Shown here: in pieces, positions 50,547 to 61,800 of the stretch
How the letters are laid out: every line of letters starts with the position of its first letter
Position numbering within the stretch: position 1 is the first letter of the stretch
Assembly: GCF_031877795.1 (NCBI RefSeq)
Contig: NC_133935.1
Span: forward strand, 85,008,748-85,072,747
Origin: Strix aluco
Taxonomy: Eukaryota; Chordata; Aves; Strigiformes; Strigidae
Length of the DNA stretch: 64,000 nt
Reading direction: 5' to 3'
Program-made: the position numbers and the translations under genes
The notes under the pieces: model-generated
Database searches by the model: none
The model's input: only the letters and a program-made list of their open reading frames with translations
What the model was told of the DNA's origin: nothing

Positions 50547-52661
50547 TATAGCATGAATCTCCTACACAAAACACTACATTAACAAGCCCTCTCCCCTACA
50601 TTTCCAGCGGTAAACTTTACCCATAAGTCTTCAACCACAATAAGGGTTTTTAGAACTAAATGGTTCAAAACTTGCCAGTAAAGCAATTCTCAGCAAATGG
50701 AAGACCTCCCAACTCAAACTGGAAGCACAGAAGCTGGCAGAGAAACAGCAGAACAGCTGATTAGAAGACATAAAAACCAGCCTGTATAACTCAGGAAATG
50801 CTTACAGCTACTCCCTCAGAACAGCAGTATTTGATAAGAACCATAAATGATGTTTCTTAAAGGCAAATCACATTTCCAGCTCAGATCATATTAAATCAGT
50901 TATCAGCGCTTAACTTTCTACAGCATCCCAAATTATTTGACTCTTATAAGCGATTCTATGCTAATTCATATTAGGCTAGTTTCTTTTTTACTACATAGTA
51001 GCAAAGGCCTTAAAGTGTTGCTCGAGGTCAAACAGAAAACTAACAGTGGAGCCAGTAACAGAATCTAGAGTCTGTTATTGCCCCAAGTCCTGTGGTTTTA
51101 GTATTAGTCAGGCTGGTTCTTCACCTCTGCTGCAGACAGGTTTTCTAATGGTGGATTGCAGCGACTGCCAAGAGCAGCACACGTGGTGCCTCTGTGGGAA
51201 GGCCTTGTGCAACGGAAGAGGACAGTAAGGAAGCCAACACACAGTAGGTAAAATACAAGTTTTTTTTAAAAATTGTTTTCTGTTTTACAAGCAAATGTTT
51301 GTACAGAGGTTGGTGGAACACAAGCAGACAAAAGCAAAACACAAGACCAAGGGTTTGTCATATAGATCTGCAGCCAAAACTTAATAAAAGGGCAATAACT
51401 GGAGATATTCACAGCATTGATCAACTACAGGTCTATACCCCCTCCCCCCAATACATGTGTATAACAGGAAAAAGACATCCAGCATCAGCTTTCAAACAGC
51501 TAAAATGCCCTCAGAGGACACTTCCATTAATATCTGCACAACTCCTGGTGCAACAGAGCACTGAGACAGCTGCCATCATTGCATAGCCACCTCTTGCCAA
51601 CTCTTTGTCACTACTGTTCCCGAACAAAAAGCAAACATGAAATCAGGAGCAGAGTGCTATGTATTATTTTACATCAGATTAAGAGTTGTAGTGTTTAGTA
51701 GTTTAGTTTGTCAACTCTTCAGATTTTCATATGAGAATTTTCTTCCATCACCTACTTCGAAAACTTCCACTGGAACTCCTCAAAAATAATTAAGCCTAAC
51801 CCTGATATTATTTGACCTCAAATATAGAAATATATATAGAAAGAGCAAATGCCAGGTTTGAACCATTTAAACAAAAAGTTAGTTACTTATGTGTGACGTT
51901 AGATGAAGTGAGAACCTGACAGCTGTCCAGATACAAGAATGAGTTTCCCTCTGTTCTACCTACAGCATTTCAACAACGCCCTGCAATCGGTTAACCCTGG
52001 ACATTTCTAGCAAAGACTGCTTGACAGCACAGAGCTCCTGCTAACAATCCCCTCATTCTGATTCAAATGGCTAAGCATTTTAAATTCCCTCCTCCTTCCA
52101 TTTCCCTGGGTTAAACGTGTATTTTCTTTGGGTTTGGGAAGAAAGACAGATTCATTCCTTGTTCCTTTAGTCTCCATTCTGGCACAGAAAGTATCATCCT
52201 GGAGTCAGGAGAGAACAAACGAGCTGCCAACTGTCCAACGACCCCAAATCACTCTGGCGTGCAGAGGCGGAGGACTTAGGAGAGCAAGGCTGTAACTCTG
52301 AGAGATACTGTCAGGGCAGTATGACAGAAGTATGACAGCACACAGTCCTTTTCCAAAGCTTCCCACTTAGTGTGGATGCAGCACAGGGACTCCATGATGA
52401 AGCACCAGAACAAGGAAAGCAGGAATACAGACAAAGCATCTCCTCAGCAGTGGCTTTTCAAAAGAACGAAGTCCTCTGAAAGCTCAAAAAAAAAATAGGA
52501 TCCCCAGAGCAATAAGCAGAATTGTGCAATTCAAAAACACACAGACGTGAATCTTACTTTCAAAGGGCTTTATATTACAAAAAATGTAAGTCACAACGAA
52601 TGTGAAAAATCCATTCAATGAGGCCTGTTTCCAGTTTGCTAGGAAAGCTACTTTTCTCTTC

Positions 52662-52667
52662 TTTATT
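52662..52667 (-). terminator. RBM17: Candidate proximal polyadenylation signal of RBM17
   Basis: AATAAA about 63 nt after the stop codon on the transcribed strand. Further downstream there is GT/T-rich sequence. It could produce a very short 3' UTR. Confidence 0.4.
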
Positions 52668-52729
52668 CCCAGCCTACCACTGAAAACATGATTGCCAAAA
52701 CAGTGACACCTCGGGCTAGATTTTTAAAA

Positions 52730-52833
52730 TCAGACTTGCTCTGCCAGATCCAGTACTCTGAACTTGTCCAGGTTGTAGAAACAAGCCTTCACGACTCTGC
52801 CTCCAAAGTATCTTCCATTTAGATCCACAACAG
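52730..52833 (-). CDS. RBM17: RBM17 last coding exon, residues 368-401 and stop
   Basis: 104 bp to TGA at 52732-52730. Reads AVVDLNGRYFGGRVVKACFY then NLDKFRVLDLAEQV. NGRYFGG is the UHM Arg-X-Phe motif (Arg375, Phe377) that replaces RNP1 and holds the ULM tryptophan. Acceptor TTCCAG. Confidence 0.97.
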
Positions 52834-55800
52834 CTGGAATTAAAGCCAAGAAAAGGTCAGTGAGCAGCAATTCAATAAAATAAACATTTCTTTAGCTAAA
52901 CAGTCTGATCAGTGAGACTGTTTAATCTCTCTACAGAAGTTAACTGAGGTTCACAAGACACAATTTAGTATCCCACCTTTGATGGCAGATTCAACCCGTT
53001 CAAACTCTAAAAATATTCTTACAGCTTCATCATCAGGGGCACCAGGAATCTGAAACAAAACGACCCCCCCCAAACCCAGAAGCAATTAGAACAGTCGTAA
53101 AAATACTGTTTTAAATTGCTGTTCTTCATAAAAGTAGTGAAGAGAACACAATAAAAAGGTTCCAAAAGCACAATACCCAGAGATTTTTGCTCAGTTTGTG
53201 ACATTAAAAGTTTGTATCTTACAGACTGGAAAAATCCAGAATCACAACACAGCAAAGGACCCTGAGAGATCTTCTGATCTACACCCCTTCTCTTAGGCAG
53301 TAAGTCATGAGGAACAAGTGCCCAGTTTGCTTCCAGAGCAGCCAAAAAGAGAGACAGATTATCTCTTACCTCAAAGATGACACATTTCCCAACCTTGCCA
53401 TATTTCTCGCATTCCTCCTTAGTTTCCACTTCCAGATCTTCATCCACCTCCCCAGCACCTACCATGTTCTGAAAGTTAAAAGAATAAACCCAACTCACCG
53501 GGTGTACTCTGTACAGATGATAATCTGTACACAAATCACGGATGCATGCAACTGTCACCACGAATACTTTAAGCTTCTGTTTACCAGTTAAGAGCCACAG
53601 GAGGAGACAGTTCCTCAGCACTAAAACAAGGTAACTGTATAATCTAAAGCAGTGTTCATCTACAGTCACAACTTGTATCTCAGGAAGATGCATATTATCT
53701 CCACAACACAAAGCACCATGTAGGTGCAGGCCAGAACTGCCTGAACTGTACAGTCACTGTGACACGAACACAGGTTTAAACATTTCAACCAGTCCCGTAT
53801 ACTGCAAACACCAAGACATGTTCTCTTAATCCTGACTTACCCTTAGTAAGACCACTTTAGTTGGGCATTTCAGTATCTCAGTCAATGGGTTAGAATCTGC
53901 TTTCTTGCCCGTTTCTGCTATGACAACAGAACAGTTAATCACGGAATAATTTAAGACTAAAGTTCATTTAAACCTTATATGGGGGCTTTTCTCAGAATCT
54001 TACTGCTTTCAAACAGTGGAATAAAAGCAACAAAATATAGTTTTGTATGAGCGAGGATCGGTCATTCAGAACTTGTAGCTACTTGGAAGGACAATGAGCA
54101 GAAAAATCACTTCTAAAGAACATGAATGAAGCTAAAACACTGACAAGGTACTATGAGAGAAATAATTCATAAGTTCAGAATTGTAACAGATCCCCTAAGA
54201 ACTAAAAATCAGATCTCCTGACTTCCAATACTTGTACTGAAGCAGAGGTGCTGTTCTAGTGAGCCTAGGTGTCATCTCTAGATCAGACAATAGTGGGGAA
54301 ATGAGAGCAGTATCTAAGCACGTGATAGGGAGAAAGCCAGCAGAAGCAGAGCAGGATCACCCCTTGAAGAGAAGAGGCTTCCAAACACTGAAGGAGGACA
54401 ACTGATGGGGCAAGAGGAGGATGAACTAAAATAATTAATAGAGGAACACTTTTTATAAAGATAAAAAAGATAAATTTCCACAAAAAGGAACATAAGTCGT
54501 TCTTCCAATTCTAACTAGTATTTTCTTCAAGGACAAGATGGCAAACAAAAAATTCACAAGCTTTCATTGAACCTAAACTATTAATTTTCCCTGACCATTT
54601 TCACAAATTTATTGGTGTAGGACTAAATTACCTTTCTCTGCAGAATCACCAACAATGATCTTGCCACCCCTCTTGCTTGTTTTCTCTACTGACAGTGCTG
54701 TGCTCAGCCCCTGTTCGTGCTTTCCCAGTCCCTGGCCCTCTCTGAAACCATATTTCTGCATGATTTTGTGAGCTACTGTCCCTCTGCAAAGAGAAAAAGC
54801 ATCCGTTAGTAAAGGTTTCTTACGCAAAACATTAACATTGCATTTCTCCCAAGTGCTCAAATACTCTACCCTCCTAAAATCTCATTACACAGAGACTGAA
54901 AACATAAGAGCTTCTACACGACTTTACAACCTAGTAATTTCACAGCACCCTGTGAAGATGAAGTGTTACCCCTGAATTACAGATAGAAAAGCTGTCAGAG
55001 AATTTGACAAAATTGTTGATATTTGTCCAACACAACCCAACTTCTATTAGCAGTGCAAGTCAGCATCATATGCTCTACAGAATGGTTTTGGCTGGAAATG
55101 ACCTTTAAAGGTCAGCTAGTCCAACCCCTCTGCCATGGGCAGGGACATCTTTCACGAGATCAAGGTCCCGACAGTAAATCACAAAACAGATTGGACCAAG
55201 GTCTATTTAGTCCAGTTTCTTGTCTTTGTCAGTGGCTGGTATCAAAAGCTTAAGAGAAAAGGCAGATGTGGAATGACCTGCTTCCCACAGATCACATTCT
55301 ACTATCTATGAGCTCAAAGTTGGTGTAAACACCAGACCACGTACAAGGTTTTGTTACCCCTTCCTATAAAAAATCTCGATATCCTCAGTATTAATTTAAA
55401 CATGTCTCATCTTTCTGAATTTTCAAAAATGAATTGAGACAATAAAGTCCCCAACCCATTTAAAGGTACCTTTTTTTAAGTACCTTCTAAAAAGCACCTC
55501 CGCTGACAGGTTTTTAAATTCCCACTAAAGGAACAGATAGAATCAAAATATACCTACATGTGCTGACATTTCTTTGGAGACCATAGCTAGATAGGCCAAG
55601 ACACAAAAGACATGCCATGGTATAATAGTTTATACTACAGTAAATATTCTATGCTCAGTCACCTCCATTTTACCAACAGGCATATAAGATTAAACAGAAA
55701 ATGCAGGATCAGTGACTACAAAATTATTTTCTAACCACACTGTATCACACTGTATGAAACATACAAAGACACATTAAAAAAGGTCAAAAAATCTGGCTAT

Positions 55801-58800
55801 GTAATGCTGAAAGGTTGAAACACTAAGTCACAGAACAAACAGCAGCCAACTGTGTGGTCAAAGTAAGGCAGGTTAGGTCTTATTTTCAGCACTTCCTTCA
55901 GTGAAGTGAAGGTCCCAGGACATTGCTAACTAGAGGTGGTAACAACACAAACTGGTCCAACAGTACTGAGTTTGGTTATCCTTTCTCTAGATGATGTAGA
56001 AAAAAAAAAAAAGAGCGTTTCTATAAAAGAAACTGCATGAAAAATTGTCTCCAAAGTGGAAATGCAGTGTAATAATGTAATAAACTACATTTTTATGTCT
56101 GTGTTCCTCCTGGATACAGTTTTGACTACACTGAGGCTGCATTTCCACAATACCCGATATGACTGATAAGAGGGGCATAGCCAACCACTACACTTTTCAA
56201 ATGAGACCTTTAAGCTGTTTTTAACTATAAATTCAACTTCACTTTGTTGCCACAGTAGTGACACAAGCGTTACACACAACGCTAATCCAAGGCAGAAAAG
56301 TACATGGACAGATTTGCAGCCAGAGCTGCCACATTCATACAAATATGCTTTGAATTTCTAAACAAACAAACAAAGCAGAGCTGAAATGAGTTGCCCACTG
56401 GTACGTAGCAAATTTAAGACAAAGCTGGAAAAGAAACCTAGAGGAACTGACATGCCATCTGTGTCTTCCTGTACACATTAGCTTGGCTTGTACCAGCATA
56501 AACACTTTAATACTGGAATGTGGCTTCAGAACTCGCTTAAAGCACAGCCTTCAATGCAACCACCTCAAATGCATTCCCCTCCATCAAGTAAATCCACTGC
56601 TTTTTCTGTATCCTGCCAGTTAGGACTATATGCACTCAGACTAACCACATACATGCAACGGGTTGTGTTCTTCTCTACTGACAAACTGTTTTAACTTTTT
56701 GTTTCCACCACCTTCTAATGTCTTTTTCCACAAAACGTGCAAAGTCAATCATTTACCCCATGTTAGCAAGGAAAGAGTTGCTAGGTCCTGTGGGGGAACG
56801 AGGTCTTTCTGGCTCATCATACACTGGAGGAGGAATAGCTGCTTTGGAGGATGGTGCCCGTGGTCTTGACTCCTCTTCAAACGGAAACGATGCTACAGCT
56901 GAAGAAAAGAGACACTTGCTTTTTCACTGAAATACTTTGCATGAACTACCTACTTGAACTTACGAACACTAGAGTACTGTGCCTTCAATCTAACTCATTT
57001 ACAGACAGCTCTTCATCTACAAGTTGTACTTTTTTCTGCTTTAACAGTAACAAATTACAAAAAAGGAGTCTTCCACATAAATCCAAATCAGAAGAATGTT
57101 TCCTTTGCACATGAATCATAGAATAGTTTGGGTTGGAAGGGACCCTAAAGATCATCTAGTCCAAATCCCCCTGCAATGAGCAGGGACATCTTCAACTAGA
57201 TCAGGGTGCTCAGAGCCTCATTCAGCCTGTCCCTGAATGTTTCCAAGGATGGGGCATCTACCACCCCTCTGAGCAACCTGTGCCAGTGTTTCGCCACCCT
57301 CATCATAAAAAATTTCCTCCTTATGCCCAATCTAAATCTACCTTCCTTTAGTTTAAAACCACTACCCCTCATCCTATTGCAAGAAGCCCTACTAAAAAGT
57401 CTCTCCCCATCTTTCTTATAAACTCCCTTTAAGTACTGGAAAGTGCTATAAGGTCTCCCTGGAGCCTTCTCTTCTCCAGCTGAACCCCCCCAACTCTCTC
57501 AGCCTGTCCTCACAGGGGGGTGCTCCAGCCCCCTGATCATCTTCGTGGCCTCCTCTGGCCCCGCTCGAGCAGGTCCGTGTCCTTCTGCTGTTGGTGCCCC
57601 CAGAGCTGGACCCAGCACTGCAGGGGGGGTCTCAGGAGAGCGGAGCGGAGCAGAGGGGGAGAATGCCCTCCCTCGACCTGCTGGCCACGCTTCTCTTGAT
57701 GCAGCCCAGCACACGGCTGGTTTGCTGGGCTGTGAGCACATACTGCCGGGTCATGTCCAGCTTTTCATCCACCAAACACACGCTGCTTTAACACCTCCTC
57801 ATCGCTCTCCCTCTCAGAAACAAGGCTTGAATTATTCTGGATTTTCCTCATAGGATATACAATGAGTTTGTATCCATAGGTCTATAATGCATTTATTAAC
57901 CTCTTATTAAATGGAGAAAAGAAACACTAAGAGGCCACCTGCACAACAGTGAGTTTATCCAGACAGGACAAGCAAACTTAAAAGCCCCATTCATGAGGAA
58001 TAGAATTATGATAAAAATGGATCAACACACACAGCCTGGGGCCTGAGGACTGTAAAGAGAAGTACACTGTACATTTACACAAAAGAGAAATCAGTCTATT
58101 AAAAAGAACTTGAAGCAAAGTATTTATACAATCTTAAAAGACATCTCACTGCAACTTTTCCTGGGGGATGGAGATATATATCTCTCTATATAGATATCTC
58201 AATCATACCAATTAGATTATTAAACTATCTTCCACTAACAAGTCAAATGGCAAAATGTAAAAAATAGCCTATGGAACACTAAAGAAAATATGCAAACCAC
58301 GCTTCTGAATGTACTTATGGACTTTCAGGCTGACTTCATTTTAGAGTATTTTCTTGCAAACTAGTGCTTGTACCATACCAAATAAAATGTCAGACATGAA
58401 GTTTGGGGATGTCATATGAGGAAAAATATCCCTATTTAAGCAGCAGATGGACTGGGCTACAGCAATATTGCTACAGCAATATTTTCTCAGGTTTTTCCAG
58501 CCTAGCTTTGAGCATCAAGTAACAAGCTGTACAAAGGTTTCCTTGTGAGATCATGTCACATTTTGAAAGCTCTCCCCCTCAGGATATTTCTACCATTTCC
58601 AGCCTATATTTACTTTTCCTTGACACCGCTCAATTGCTCTTAATTATTTACTCAAAACAATCTCTTTCTGTTTTTAATGTTTACACACTTCAAATGCTTT
58701 CACTATTATATCATTCACTTACTTCACCAAGCTTTATTTCAATCTTCTCATAAATAAAATCAGGACTCCCAAAGTTTGTGTGCATAAGATTCTTTTTTCT

Positions 58801-61800
58801 TATTATTTTTTAACGTACACAACATACTGTTTATTATTTTAATTTAAAAATTTAAGACAATTAGACATGCAAAAAAAAAAAAAGGAACAGTTTTGCTCTT
58901 ACAGCAAGATTATGCCATCTAGTGGACAACTACAATCTTCAAGCTACCTTCATTGCGGGGAAACCATAGTGCACACACCCCTCTTCAGCAAATACTGTAT
59001 CCCTCAAAACCACAAAATGCTGTCTGTAGTGCATAACTCCTTCAGAAAAGATACTCATAAAGTACCTCCTAAGGCAAAAGGTAATGGAAAAATTCCCCTC
59101 TCCATACTGGGGAGGTTTCTAATCTACCCAGAGAAACCTGTCTGCGGCGTTTCTTCTTTCACATCAGAAATGAGTAACTGAATATGGTTGTAACAGAGCA
59201 GCCTGCGTGGTGGTTTACCTCTCTAGCAATACAGAAAGAATCCTTCAGAACAGAGATGTGAAGCTCAGTAGTATCGCAGGTTCCCCATAGCTTCCCCCCA
59301 TCAACAAAGGACTAGTGTAAGTGCTTCTGCCACAAAGAATTGTATGGGAAGAGCGGCAGGACAACTTAACTGAACAGAAAGTTGAGTGAGAAATAAACGC
59401 CACTGCTAGGTTTTAGACAACAGGATTTTGGTGTACTTACGTTCCTTGTCCTTCTCAACAAGAGAAGTGGGTGGTGCAATGGCAGCTCCTCCCATACCTG
59501 TGAGCAAAATGGAAGACACCACATTTGTACGATTAGGTTCTGCTGCTTGGAATAGCTTCACTGAATCTTAACACAGCTGCTGGCTCCTTACCAGCCAATT
59601 CTTAACACACATCTCTACCAACAGAAAAGTAGCAAGAGAGCAGTCTGAGAAGTCTCAGTAGTGGTAAACTATAAATGAATGAAAGGCACACCAAGGGAGA
59701 CAACATCAAATGGCAGCGATGTACTACATATGGTGTCTATCATAAACACATTTCATAGGATTTCAACATTAAAGACTGCAGTGAAACAAGTCTTCAGTTC
59801 TAAAACTGCTCAATCAAACCAAATTAAAAAGATACTCTGCTCAAGATTAATTAGTTTCAAAAGTACAAAGCCTCTTCCATATTTTAATGAGCAATATTAT
59901 AATGTAGTCCCAAGCTTCCAAGGGAGACCAAATATTTTAAATGTCCTGTCAGAAATTTTCTTTTTTAAAGTAACAACAGACCTGAATTATTTACTTTGTT
60001 GCTGAAAGAGAATAAAGATTAATTTTGCTCATGCAAAGACATCTCATCACCCAGATCCACATCTTCTAACTATTTCTAAGGGCATTCACATAATAAAGGC
60101 AAGACCAGTAAGCTTTAATAATGAAAAATCAATAGTGGTTCTCATAGTGTGGTTTTATCTCACGCCCCAGTCCCTTCCTGGAGCCTACACCATGCAGAAA
60201 CTTAGAACAGGTATCCACAAACTAACATAAAAAAGAAGTCTTTTCACAAATAATTTAGTTGCCACCTGCCTCCATGGAAAGAACAGTTTTCTGTGTTACA
60301 ACAGTTACGGTGTACTAAAATGCTAGGTTTATTCTCAGGGCTCAGAAATAACAGTATACTTCTCAGCTAAGAACAGAGAAATACAGATTCCAGGAAACAG
60401 GAACAGGATTGTGAATTCCTCCCCCCAGCTTCTTCTCCTTTTTCCCCATCAAAAACATAAACATCTCCCTTACTTCTTTTTCGTCTCTCCCTTTCGTAAT
60501 CTTCATCTTCATCAGAATCTGGATCTGGTCTTCTTGAAAACCCACTGGCTTCATGTCTGTCTTTACGTCTTCTAGGAGACATGGTATGTTAGGATAAGAA
60601 ACCATCGAAGTTAACTCTTTCCTTTAATTTGCAATCCCACCTTTGCAGTGTGATTTACACTGCTACGTTCTAACTGACATTTTATAATGTTTTCCATGAA
60701 GGTGTAAGCAATCACCATTACTTTGTTTCTTTATTTTCATCCTCATGGAGTAATTTTTGTAAAATATAAGATGGATCCAAAGCAAGATCATTCTCCACTT
60801 GCAAGCCAGCCAAGAAGAATGTCTAGAAATGAAGAAGCATCTGCATAAATCTAGTCCAACCTGACTATGGCGACTGAGTAACTACAACGGAAGAGGTGTT
60901 GAATAGAACCAATAGCAAGGTAGCAGACATTAATTAATCACCATGCTCTGAATAGAATTCCTTTTAAATTCCCTAATCACAGACTATGCAGAGTATTATA
61001 ATTTACTTAGTCAATTAAAAAACCTCAAAGAATCATTACACTTCAATATCAGATTATTGAGATGCTAGCTTGGCAATTAAAATAAGATTCAGGCAAGTCT
61101 ACTAAAACTTTTAACTTTAGGTGAGAAACACTTCAACAATTGTTTGCACTTTAACTGTTATTTATTGTGATCATGACATTACTCGTTTTAATGCTTTAGA
61201 AAAAGGAAAAATATTTTTCCCAAAAAGTTCAGAGCACAGCCTGGGGCATAAATCAGATCTCATTCCCAGCACAGTCATCAAAACTGCTACAAGATGCTAA
61301 AAACAGCACCACTATGGAACCAGACAAAATTTCTGAATCTCTACACTGTGAGTTTAAAACAAATGTACACTCAGTTCAAACACCCAGGATATCACAAAGC
61401 ATACATCTGATGCAGGTTTGGCTGAGATTGCTTCCTCAATTTTAAATCAGAATGCATTATGTATTTTTCACTTCCTCTCTCTAATTTTTATATACAAAGA
61501 CTACTCTCTTGGTCCACGTACTACAAGTACAAGCACGACTAAATAGCAATCAACGCCAAAGCTGTGGAATTGACAGCCCAGGTTTCTGAGATCTCCCATG
61601 CTAGTTGCAGTACGACAGAGCCTCAGGCATTCCTCCTCCACCAGAACAATGAAGATGTAACCAAGAGAAGACAGAGCAGTCCAAATGACTGGAAATATTA
61701 ATTTCCATAATCTAAACCAGGCAACAGAACATCCCTCTTGTAATTCCACAGACTTTAGATGATTCATAACATGATGAAACTGGCTTATTAATTTCACTTA

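Larger units (their letters stand above)
49151..52729. other. RBM17: RBM17 3' flank, probably including its 3' UTR
   Basis: No open frame of note. The RBM17 3' UTR begins at 52729 and runs leftwards. AATAAA signals on the minus strand lie at 52667-52662 and 50546-50541, so the UTR may be short or about 2.2 kb. AT content is higher than around PFKFB3, typical of a UTR or intergenic stretch. Confidence 0.5.

Noticed and set aside
61501-61797. 98-codon minus-strand frame in an RBM17 intron
   Set aside because: Hydrophobic AT-rich translation with no family resemblance and no splice phase agreement with the flanking RBM17 exons.
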